NCBI GenBank assembly: GCA_963978905.1
Contig: OZ022257.1
Span: 36,857,919-36,921,918, forward strand
Length of the DNA: 64,000 nucleotides
Source of the DNA: Trichostrongylus colubriformis
Lineage: Eukaryota; Nematoda; Chromadorea; Rhabditida; Trichostrongylidae
Reading direction: 5' to 3'
Positions within the stretch are counted from its first letter, which is position 1. Every line of letters begins with the position of its first letter. Below are positions 23,537 through 32,502 of the stretch, piece by piece. The translations under genes and the position numbers were made by a program. The notes beneath the pieces are model-generated. The model made no database searches. It had not been told where the DNA came from and was given only the letters and a program-made list of their open reading frames with translations.

Positions 23537-24667
23537 TTACTTCGACGATCCTGCAATTAGGTGGACTTTTATTTTCCCCTGCAACTCAATAGTTATAAAG
23601 TCATTTGTAAGATTGAGAAGGAATTACCGTGCTTATATTACTACTGGATGTGGTTTCGTTTTCATGTAAAATAGATTCCAACGTCTTGGATCCCCACATT
23701 AACTTTCCTTCCTGGGAAGTATTTAGTTTAATCATATATCATAACATTACTTTACTTTTCACTTACCTCAAACTCTTTTACCTCATGCTCTGTCATCAAC
23801 CCTTTTATGGGTAGCCCGTTCCAATCTGCATAATCCCATCCTAATAGCACTGCCAACGTGGTTGCTTTATATTTCTAAATGTTGTTCATGACAGATCACT
23901 TAAAAATTTCTCAAATATGTACTGCAAGAAACTCAAATATTCCATTAAGTGATACATGGTTCTCACCGCACCATCCGTTACACTGTTGTTGCGGAAGGTT
24001 AAATACCCATTTTTTAAAATTATTTCCGGCCGTTTAATATTTTTTTCCGTACAATACTGTTTAATATTTTTTTCCGTACAATACTCTCTAATTTTCTTTC
24101 TTAGGTACAACCTGAAATTCCATAATATGGTAGCTTCATTTTTATAGTTTTAATATATTTTTTAATGCGCACCCCAAATTGTCAATGTCGGCCACTTGTA
24201 ACGTTTGCCCTCTTACCACTTTCACTTTTGCGCCGTTCTTCCTATTAAATTCATTCAGACTCTTTTTACCATGTTCGACGAAGTGCTCCCAAAAGGAGGA
24301 GCTCATATCGGCCTAAATACTTTGACGCATTCTAACCTTTCTTCTGCGGTCATTGTACACTTACACGAAAGTTTATTGTGTCGTCAGTGCTGCCGGCTCC
24401 CTTTACCCATCCTAGTGGGACCGGATCATTTACGTTGTTGTACCTTAAAATAATTATAGCATACATTGGAGACTAAACAATTTTTTTGGTAACTTACCGC
24501 ACCACGTCTCTCAAGAACATTGAAACTACTTCCTTCAACGGCAACCTATCACTATTTGGAATGAACAAAACCTTTAGGGTTTTAGACATTATGCTTCTGT
24601 TAATGTGCTCCTGCTGCTTTTCCTTACGTTGGGCTTGATTACCGTTCTCTACATCGAAACCAGGCTT
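23537..24667 (-). CDS. Gene X, right copy: spliced gene of unknown family
   Basis: Seven exons read leftward: 24498-24667, 24365-24443, 24173-24312, 23967-24111, 23767-23874, 23628-23711 and 23537-23578 (stop TAA). All join in frame, with codons split consistently (CG|G, GG|G). The protein is about 255 residues plus an undefined 5' part. It includes INRSIMSKTLKVLFIPN, YNNVNDPVPLGWVKGAG, SSSFWEHFVEHGKKSL and TTLAVLLGWDYADWNG. The family is unrecognised. Exon 4 carries an in-frame 27-bp tandem duplication (CTEKNIKQY/CTEKNIKRP) absent from the left copy. The gene ends its 5' side about 440 bp from the PLE ORF, on the opposite strand, so the two are divergent, as in the left locus. Confidence 0.65.
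24011..24212 (-). repeat. 202-bp foldback partner inside gene X
   Basis: This is the source copy of the inverted 23100-23301 segment. The two arms are separated by 709 bp that contain gene X exons 5-7. Confidence 0.9.
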
Positions 24668-24983
24668 CTGAAAACCAATAACAGTATTCTTAGGAATGGA
24701 TTATTTACGATTATATTAATTTGGAGTATAGCTACTTACCACAGACGACAATTCTTCACAGGACCGCCTATGGACTACGGTATTAGGTCATTTTTTGAAT
24801 TTGAAAGTTGGTAATGTGCCAAACCTTTACCCTTCCTATCAATAATTACCTTATTCGATAATTATCACAACATAACTATTATAATACAGCCATTACAGTC
24901 GGTTGGCCTGCGCGCTATTTTTCTTTCCCCCCCCCCCCCTTTTTTTGTGGATATAGACACAATCCATAACCATTTCCTCAATC

Positions 24984-25104
24984 CACTTCAAGAGGGCCAT
25001 ACCTCTTACTAAAAATAGGATTTGGATTGCGACACGATCCAGTTCCACTTTTTCATCAACTTCAAGAGGGCCATACCTCTTACTAAAAATAGGGATTAGT
25101 GCCG
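24984..25104 (+). repeat. PLE leader: two direct repeats with AAGAGG..CCTCTT hairpin
   Basis: CTTCAAGAGGGCCATACCTC plus TTACTAAAAATAGG occurs at 24986-25018 and again 83 bp later at 25070-25102. Each contains a 6-bp hairpin (24990-25007, 25074-25091). Matching sequence at 17011-17028 lies in front of the other PLE endonuclease fragment. Position and conservation suggest a function in the element's RNA 5' end. Confidence 0.6.
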
Positions 25105-25135
25105 ATGGGGTTAAGCAAGTCAAAAATTGGCAAGT

Positions 25136-28100
25136 ATGAGGGGTCTATTTTTGGCGCCTCCGGTACTAGTCGTTCCTTCTGGAACAAGCAGGGAGTGTCA
25201 CCCCCTGGCAGCAGCCCTGCCAAACCTCCAAGGAAGACTCCTCATTGCTCTTGGGTTTGACCACCCTCACAACAGGTCAAAAACAAAAAAAGTCAACGCT
25301 AATAACTACTTCAATTGCTTGGTGTTCACCAAAATAAGGGACAGGACCAACCGTTACTGCATCAAAGATTTTGGTTATAACAATGATGGCTGTAAGTGTA
25401 ATAAGGCCTGTAGAGTATGTGATGTAACCAACAATGACAATAATATAATATCTCATGTTACAGGACTCAAAGCTTATACCTACAAAGAAAATGGCACTAA
25501 TTGTGACACTAAAAACGTAGTCTATTGTATCACCTGTATTGAATGTGGTATGCAATATGTAGGAATTACAACTAGGAAACTTAAAGATAGAATCAAAGAA
25601 CACCTTTCAAACATATCCTCTCACAAACTTAACTCGCCGCTATACAACCACTTCTATAATTGTAAAAATGGAATCACTGTAACCGTTTTAGATTCCATCA
25701 AAACTAATGATAAAAAAACACTACTTGATAAAGAATTGTTCTGGATTAAACTTTTAATGACACCTTTCCCGTTCGGTTTGAATGATAACATTAAAGGATA
25801 CGGTAACATCACAAACGTGGACAATCCTATCTCATTCCAATGCAACCCTCCTTTTTTCAGTTTAAGAATTGTTAAAGAAAGAATCAATAGAGGCTCAAAG
25901 AGTAACAGAAATGGAAGTAATAAAACCGCTGAACAAATTATAGATGAAATATGTAACCTGGAAGGAACTATTGAACCCATGCAGTACTACAGACTAATTA
26001 AAACATTGAGTAAGTCAGAAATCAATAAATTGATTAGAGCCTCTCACAGCGACCATTTTTTGTCGAATGTGGCCAACAAAACAAGGTTTTTGATTTTGTG
26101 TATATTAGCACACTTACATTATCATACAAACGAGGTCAAGAAACCTAAATGTTTGTGCCATAATGTCACTATACATTACAAAAGTAGAATCTTTAATGAA
26201 ATTCCATTTAATAGGATTTTCAACTCTGGGTTTGTTAAACGACTGTTGATCAATAGATATGATTCTAATTCTGTACTTACGCCCATTAGGGTGATTTTCA
26301 AGTATAATAATCCCATTTCAAGTAAAATTTTCACTTATAATAAATTATTAACTAATTTAGACACCGCTACGTTGGAAGAAATTATCAAGGGAGACTGTAT
26401 TTGTAATCACGAAAAAGTTAAAAAATATATTAACATGCATCATGGTCATGTTGTAACCGGAGATCTGGGAATTATCGAAGATGAAAACTTCAGAGAAATA
26501 CTGCTCAAAGGTACAAAGTATAGAATTGATACAGGGATAACAAGGTTGCAGGTTAAAAATACATACTTCAATGCAGTCAAGCAAATTACTACGTTCTTCC
26601 GGAACAGGTATAAACTTGATGGTAATAAGGTTAATATTCTCAATAAGTATTTTTCCACATGCTTCCATAAGAAGATAAAACCCTTACTCACGCTTGACAA
26701 TATTAGCAGTACGAAAATAAAGGTATCCTTCAATCATATCAAACATTATCAAGAGAGATTTGTTTTTTGTCCTCTTGACAAAGCCAGTAATAATTATGGT
26801 CTTATCTGCAAAAAATTTTATGTTACAACGCTTATGGAAGAAATGGGTATCGAATACGATCCAAATTTTGGATCCTTTATAAATAGGCTCACAAGAAACA
26901 CATATGAGCTTGTTCCCAATTCTAGTAAGCATTCTATTATCACTAGCCATAGACTCTTTTGCACTCGTAATTATCTACATAATAACACGGAAACCGACCT
27001 TCCTTCAATTTATGCTCTTCCTAAGTTACATAAAGACCCGGTCAAGTTCCGATTTATTACAGGAGCTCATAAAAGTAGCATTAAACCCTTAGCTATGGAG
27101 CTTCATGCAATTTTTTCTCACATAAAACGTCACTTTATCAATTACTTACGAGTAATACAAGATAGAAACAGAACTATTAAAACATATTGGGCTATTAACA
27201 ATATTAATATTAGTCGAGAACTCTGTGCCATTAAGCAGGACAATATTAAGTTATATACGGCAGATTTTACAGATATGTTCACTAACTTGGATCCTAATTT
27301 AATCATTAATAATATGCAACAATTATTGCAATTATGTTTCAATAATTCTGGTAAACCACTAATAGCTACTAATGGGTATACTGTTTTTTATACTGACGGC
27401 AAGGTGGTCAAAAATAATTTTAGATATTATAATAGTACTGACCTCATTTTCTTGATAGACTACTTGTTAAAAAATAGCTACTGCATTTTTGGAGGCAGTG
27501 TGTTCAAGCAAATCAAGGGAGTTCCTCAAGGAGGTAACTTTAGTCCTTTATTGGCCGATCTCACTCTTTCTGTTATGGAATATAATTATTCTAAAATCAA
27601 GAAATTTAATAGCAATAAATTGTTCATACCATATAGATATATGGATGATTTATTAGTTCTACACAATGAAAGCGAAGCAGTTATAGATGAATGTATTAAA
27701 GAAGTTTGTAAAAGTACTATAGAGGTTAAGAAGACTCACTGCTCTGAAATTTATGGTAATTACTTGGACATGACTATTGAAATAGATGTGAATAGGGTAA
27801 AAACTAGATTATATAACAAAACAGATGATTTTGATTTCAAGGTTATTAGGTTTCCACATCATGCTACTAACATCTCTAAAAACACCAAGGCTTCTGTGAT
27901 TTACACTGAAACTCTCAGAATAGCTAATACTTGCACGGAAATGCAAACGTTTATAAGTAGGATACAAGATATGTTTGCAGTTCTTTTATGTAATGGATAT
28001 CATAGTGAATTTATAACAGCTAATATTATTAAATGTATATATAACAACAAATTCATTAGCTATAAGTACGGCATAGTAGATGATTTTAAAAAGATTAATA

Positions 28101-28138
28101 TATTAGTCAATGGGACTTTAGGTCATTATTCAATTTAA
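25136..28138 (+). CDS. Intact PLE polyprotein: GIY-YIG endonuclease + reverse transcriptase
   Basis: 1000 codons without a stop, from ATG 25136. Residues ~85-102 are cysteine-rich (GCKCNKACRVC). Residues ~127-171 are the GIY-YIG domain: VVYCITCIECGMQYVG with Cys131/134/137, then R-K-L-K-D-R and H156. Residues 421-423 are the CIC (CxC) linker typical of N-terminal-EN PLEs. The RT follows: motif A D710-F-T-D713, motif B KGVPQGGNFSPLLAD (~794-808), motif C Y835-M-D-D838, motif D YLDMTIEI (~880). Catalytic aspartates are intact and there is no in-frame TGA, so no selenocysteine is needed. Expected role: nick the target and prime reverse transcription of the element RNA. An ATG at 25104 starts a short out-of-frame upstream ORF overlapping this start. 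Confidence 0.93.
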   Translation: MRGLFLAPPVLVVPSGTSRECHPLAAALPNLQGRLLIALGFDHPHNRSKTKKVNANNYFNCLVFTKIRDRTNRYCIKDFGYNNDGCKCNKACRVCDVTNNDNNIISHVTGLKAYTYKENGTNCDTKNVVYCITCIECGMQYVGITTRKLKDRIKEHLSNISSHKLNSPLYNHFYNCKNGITVTVLDSIKTNDKKTLLDKELFWIKLLMTPFPFGLNDNIKGYGNITNVDNPISFQCNPPFFSLRIVKERINRGSKSNRNGSNKTAEQIIDEICNLEGTIEPMQYYRLIKTLSKSEINKLIRASHSDHFLSNVANKTRFLILCILAHLHYHTNEVKKPKCLCHNVTIHYKSRIFNEIPFNRIFNSGFVKRLLINRYDSNSVLTPIRVIFKYNNPISSKIFTYNKLLTNLDTATLEEIIKGDCICNHEKVKKYINMHHGHVVTGDLGIIEDENFREILLKGTKYRIDTGITRLQVKNTYFNAVKQITTFFRNRYKLDGNKVNILNKYFSTCFHKKIKPLLTLDNISSTKIKVSFNHIKHYQERFVFCPLDKASNNYGLICKKFYVTTLMEEMGIEYDPNFGSFINRLTRNTYELVPNSSKHSIITSHRLFCTRNYLHNNTETDLPSIYALPKLHKDPVKFRFITGAHKSSIKPLAMELHAIFSHIKRHFINYLRVIQDRNRTIKTYWAINNINISRELCAIKQDNIKLYTADFTDMFTNLDPNLIINNMQQLLQLCFNNSGKPLIATNGYTVFYTDGKVVKNNFRYYNSTDLIFLIDYLLKNSYCIFGGSVFKQIKGVPQGGNFSPLLADLTLSVMEYNYSKIKKFNSNKLFIPYRYMDDLLVLHNESEAVIDECIKEVCKSTIEVKKTHCSEIYGNYLDMTIEIDVNRVKTRLYNKTDDFDFKVIRFPHHATNISKNTKASVIYTETLRIANTCTEMQTFISRIQDMFAVLLCNGYHSEFITANIIKCIYNNKFISYKYGIVDDFKKINILVNGTLGHYSI

Positions 28139-28618
28139 AAGTTTTTCTTACCTTATCACGTTCTGCCTCCCCTTTCTTCATCATTGCACTACTTCGTTTA
28201 CTTCCTTTTTGGAGTCAGTCAACACTTCTATTGCACCTTTCCCACTTGAACACATATTTTCCTATCATAAACATAGACTCTTATATAGCAACGGAGGACA
28301 GGGTGGTAGCGCGCCCCAATCAATCTATTTATAGGTGGATGATAATTAGCCTGAGTATCAAACCCAATATATTATGACGTTCCTTCGTGGCTTTTATTTC
28401 ATTTTTACTTCTGTTCCAACCTCGGGCACCTATTGCCCTCTATTCGATCCTATTTCTCTACTTCTCTTACGTGCATAACGATTGTTATCGTCTTTATATA
28501 TGTATAAGTTTATTTGTATCGTGACGATCGTTTTTTTCTCCTATGTTTATTGTGTCTCGTTGCGATCGATCTTTTCTCCGTTGTGCTGATGCAACCTTGA
28601 TTGCCTTTCAGGGACTTA

Positions 28619-28691
28619 CTCGCTATATTGAATTTTTGTTATGGAATTTATTATATGGTATGATTATTGTGGAAAATTATTACAAGCACAC
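28619..28691 (+). other. Possible exon with hydrophobic coding in PLE 3' region
   Basis: Bounded by GCCTTTCAG and GTACGC. One frame reads RYIEFLLWNLLYGMIIVENY, a possible membrane helix. It resembles the segment at 16570-16674. It may be part of a spliced 3' transcript or merely a conserved UTR block. Confidence 0.35.
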
Positions 28692-28895
28692 AGGTACGCT
28701 TTTTCTGTGCTTTTAAAATTTCTTTATGGGTTTTTCATTTGTTTTTACATTTTTTTGTACTTTTTTGTGTACTGTTATATATTTCCTTTGTTTCTTCCTT
28801 TTTTGATTTTGTTTATCTTAACACTATTTCTTTTAATTTTAATTTTAATTTTAATTTTATTTTTTACCTTTTTTCACCTTTTTAACAATTCCTTT

Positions 28896-28982
28896 GTTTT
28901 CATCGACGCCTTACTCACTGATCAGCCTCCGGGTGTTGATGAAAACACATGGCTCGTCTGAGTTAAGGAGGCGAAACGAGCC
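28896..28982 (+). ncRNA. Permuted hammerhead-like motif, full-length PLE
   Basis: Same architecture as at 10546-10632 but with different helix sequences. Stem A is 28896-28910 with 28932-28946 (two G-U pairs). Stem I is ACUCA (28913-28917) with UGAGU (28959-28963). Stem II is GCCUCC (28925-28930) with GGAGGC (28967-28972). Stem III is GGCUCG (28951-28956) with CGAGCC (28977-28982). GUC ends at 28958 and GAAA is 28973-28976. The core strand is CUGAUCA (28918-28924), deviating from CUGANGA at the usually essential G8, so this copy may be less active. Confidence 0.55.
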
Positions 28983-29119
28983 TAAAAACTTACACTTCAA
29001 CATTATGTTGCTTTTTATTTCAATCCCTTTATTCTCTCTTTCCTTTGGTACAGAACTTACAAATATTTCTTATGAAAATTTGAAGTTATACACAGCTGAT
29101 TTCACTGACATGTTTACTA

Positions 29120-29989
29120 ATGGAACACAACATCATTTTAAACAATATTAAAGAAATTTTAATTCTGTGTTTTAAGAACGCCATTAAAAAATATGTAGCA
29201 ACAAACGGATATCATGTCTTTTACAGTAACTGTGAAAATATTAAGGATAACTATAGATACTACCATATTAGTGACCTAATATACTTCACGGAATTTCTTT
29301 TAAAAAACAGTTACTGTATCTTTACTGAACATATATACAAACAAAATAAAGGAGTACCACAAGGAGGTAATTTTAGCCCACTATTAGCTGATCTCACCCT
29401 ATCCTACATGGAGTACAGTTATGCTAGACTTACTAAATTCGATGAAGCAAAGCTCTTTATACCTTACAGATACATGGATGACCTGTTAGTAATTCATAAT
29501 CAAAACGAGTCTGACATAGACACCCGGTTAGTTGAAGTATATCATAACAGGTTAGAACTTAAAAAGACAAATAACACGGATTTTCATAGTAATTATCTGG
29601 ACATGACTATCTATATAGAAGATAATAGAATCTATACTGAATTATACAATAAAACGGATGACTTCAATTTCAAACTTCTAAGGTTCCCCCATAGTAATTC
29701 TAACATTTCTAAGTCAATCAAGGGAGCTGTTATATACACTGAAACCCTTAGAATTGCCAATACTTGTACTAAATTTGATGTCTTCCTAAAGAAGCTTAAA
29801 GAAATGATCAACACTCTTATTGGAAATGAATATGAAAATAGTTTCATTGTTACAAATATACTTAAATGTTTATATAAAAATAAGTTCATTTCCTATAAAT
29901 ATGGGGTTGATAGTAGCTATAAAAAATTGAGTGATTTAGTCAATAGCGTCCTTAGTGGGTACATCTTAAGTATTCACAAGTTTACATAG
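29120..29989 (+). pseudogene. PLE reverse transcriptase fragment, 289-codon frame
   Basis: Differs from the 9406-10275 frame by only a few residues (for example AIKKYVATNG for ASKKYEATNG, KYGVDSS for KYWVDSS). The motif A block (TADFTDMFTN) lies immediately upstream in another frame because of the shared two-base deletion. Confidence 0.85.
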
Positions 29990-30259
29990 CAGCCTTGTCT
30001 GCATGCTCAGATACATTTTTCAACAAAAGTGCTCCAATTACCACGTTGTGTCTCCATGACCCTTACCCGCTAAATACAGTGCTTTAATTTAACTGCGCTG
30101 AGTATTATATGTGTTTGTATTAGTGCGTTATCTTTCCCAAGTCCCTTATTCATACATCTCATAATACTACCCTTTTACAAACATGGACTCAAACTGTTTT
30201 TTTCTTTCCCATTTTACTTTGGTATGTTCCTTATTTACACTTACTTATCATAACTCTCC

Positions 30260-30346
30260 TATTTCGTCAACCCTCTTCTCACTGAAGAGCCTCAAGGGTT
30301 GACGAAATACAGTGGTTCGTCTGAGATTGAGGCGAAACGAACCACT
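30260..30346 (+). ncRNA. Permuted hammerhead-like ribozyme motif (tandem copy)
   Basis: Same sequence as 10546-10632, with CUGAAGA core, GAAA and GUC. Predicted cleavage is after position 30321. It lies about 50 bp before the element 3' end. Confidence 0.6.
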
Positions 30347-30404
30347 CTTCTAATGTAGAAGATCCAGAATTTACGGATACTAGTCTTCTCCTTCTTATTG
30401 AATA

Positions 30405-31740
30405 TTTCTTTGAGCTGGCGGATAGAGATCACCAGAGATTTTGTGTCCTAAAAAGTTAATACGTGAGCGTGCAATTTCTGCAAGTTTTTGCCTGAAGCTT
30501 CAATATTATGCAGACGAGATCTATAAAATACTTTGCGTAAAGATTCCCTGTGAGGTAGGAAAGACTTTGTCAAAGGCGACAGTATCGCCTAAGCACGCCA
30601 GACAGTTAGACTCTGAACCGGCTGGAATTCGGGTCACAGCTCTTGAAAATTACGCCCCCGCCTTTTTAAGACCAAACGGAAGATAAACAAATTAGTAGAT
30701 ACCGCGCTGGGTGGCCCAACCGCATTTTTCCTGACTTTTCGTGGAAAGCAAGAGCTGCATGTAACTGGATGCTAGGTCTAAGGTCGTGCAAAATTTGTGG
30801 CCAGAAATTTTTGCGAGCAAGTCTTCAGTCCGTGGTAGAGTAGTGGGCTGGAATTGTCACGTCATTAAGGGGACGGAAGTCCGAGCATACATGGAGGGAC
30901 CCATCCTTTTTCTTTACCAAGACCGTATTATGGACCCAGAGGGTGTCACTCTTAACTATACGACCGGCTTGGAGCAACTTGTTGATATGGTCATCAAGTT
31001 CTTTCGGAAATTTTACGGGGATGCGGGGAGGCCGAGATCTTGTGAGACACTCGGTGGTCGTTCTTATAACAATTTCAGAATCTTCATAATTGCCGATGTC
31101 GTAGGACCCTGAAGAGATCCTATCTCGGAATTCATAGAATAATTCAGCTAACTGTTCCATTAGTCCTCGAAGACCTCCACATGGGAAAGATCGATAGGGC
31201 ACGACTCGAAACGGTTCTCGATGCTTGGGCGCTCCGCCCTAGGGGAGACCTTGCCCACAAATGGGGGTGATCCTGAAACCGCAAGGGTTGAATCTTCATC
31301 CTGGAGGAGAGGAACGGCGGATGAAACGTGCTGACCTTTATAGAGTACCTCTGGTTTGGCGGATGGATTAGCTACTAGAAGTGCTGACCTTTATAGAGTA
31401 CCTCTGGTTTGGCGGATGGATTGCTACTAGAAGAAGTGGAGTATCACCCTTAATTACTGCGGGTGTGACCATGAGGGACTTATGATGGAGTTGCTCGGGC
31501 TGGGACACGAGCATTAGCGGAGCATGGTCAGTGTCCGCCATGGTAAAGGTACGGTTGCTGTAATCAATGGACCACGAGGGGAGTTTGCTCAGTAAATCAT
31601 TACCCAGGATGATGTTATTTTGGCCACCATGATCTATTGTTGTGGATCATATGATGTTCCGTCTAGCGCTGCCACATTTTGTGGGATCATGTTTTGGGGC
31701 GGTATTCGATGTTGAAGATCGCTGACGGTCACTAGTCTGC
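30405..31740 (-). pseudogene. Ty3/gypsy pol fragment (protease-linker and RT)
   Basis: Read leftward, the sequence VHNTVLVKKKDGSLHVCSDF..RPLNDVTIP (about 30830-30920) is the classical start of a Ty3/gypsy RT. It is followed by LDLASSYMQLLL, YLPFGLK-like and CLGDTVAF (the YxDD region, degraded) to FLGHK near 30430. Upstream, 31200-31700 resembles the region between protease and RT. Several frame breaks are present, and a 52-bp direct duplication lies at about 31330-31432. The end at 30405 coincides with the PLE 3' end, so the PLE array probably inserted into this element. Confidence 0.8.
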
Positions 31741-31846
31741 TTAAAGTTTAGTTTATGTTCGCAGAACGTTTCGCGACAACCACACCAACTAAGGCGAGGA
31801 ACTACTACTCGAAGTAATCACTGGCGGGAAAATGGGTTTCTCTTAC

Positions 31847-32502
31847 CCATACATTTATGTTGCATTTGCTTTATAAGGGCCACATGCAAACTTTTGCGAA
31901 AAAGCGGGCCTGGCTAACCTCCTCAAAGTGCAGGGCGACGGAACGTGACCTCCGAGTGGGTGCCCGCCCCGTCGTCGACCACGGTCAGAAAAGCAAAAAG
32001 GGAATAGAAACTTACGTAATCAGTTTCACTTTACGTCTCTGACCGGGGTTTGTAGCCCTGTGCCGAATTTTCGCTTTGTGGTCATGGAGGTCCTTGAAAG
32101 AAATAGCTGGTTATCTCATCTTTATCTAAAATAATAGCGTTTGTGCCCTGATAAGACAAATTAGCAAGATAAACAGTGAAAGAAACACTGTTTATCTTGC
32201 TAATTTGTATCTGTAACATTACATGATAATAATCCGAATCAAGAAATAATTACTTCGGCGTAAAACTTCAGAGGGAGTGTACGCAATGTACGCAATGACA
32301 CGCGAAGAAAATCCCCGCTCGGAAATTCAACATAAGGCTACACCACACCTCTCCGACCGCAGCGGATGACGATGGGGGCACCCACTTATTGTTAGAGTAC
32401 CGCTCCATCGTCTGCCACCTTGAGAAGTTTAGTCAGACTCTCACTTTTTCGCGTGAAACTTTATGTGAACCTCATTAGGCAAACAGAACATAGATATACG
32501 GA
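31847..32502. mobile_element. MITE-like element with ~100-bp inverted ends
   Basis: The ends (CCATACATTTATGTTGCATT and the inverted AACAGAACATAGATATACGG side) match the ends of the element at 42758-43092, so both belong to one family. This copy is longer and carries a perfect hairpin at 32156-32208. Confidence 0.6.
32156..32208. repeat. Perfect 23-bp hairpin with 7-nt loop
   Basis: ACAAATTAGCAAGATAAACA.. at 32156-32178 pairs perfectly with 32186-32208; the loop is AAAGAAA. It could be a young insertion, a small-RNA hairpin or a terminator-like structure. There is no direct evidence for transcription. Confidence 0.8.

Larger units (their letters stand above)
24905..28983 (+). mobile_element. 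Full-length Naiad-like Penelope retroelement
   Basis: Complete PLE of the permuted type, with GIY-YIG endonuclease ahead of the RT. The 5' side abuts a C13T7 tract (24927-24946); microsatellite targets are known for this clade. The leader has two hairpin-bearing direct repeats. A single intact ORF is followed by a ~750-nt 3' region with a possible exon (28619-28691) and the ribozyme-like motif (28896-28982). A second, truncated copy follows in the same orientation from 29045, the tandem arrangement typical of PLEs with pseudo-LTRs. Exact ends are approximate. Confidence 0.85.
29045..30399 (+). mobile_element. 5'-truncated Naiad-like PLE copy, tandem
   Basis: 1355 bp aligned without net length change to 9331-10685. 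It starts just before RT motif A and ends at CTTCTTATT, so both copies share the same 3' end. It lies about 60 bp behind the full-length element, head to tail, but belongs to the other subfamily. Its right end is joined to gypsy pol sequence. Confidence 0.85.

Noticed and set aside
25136..28138. Selenocysteine-encoding PLE ORF as in some spider and clam Naiads
   Set aside because: The frame contains no in-frame TGA before its terminal stop.
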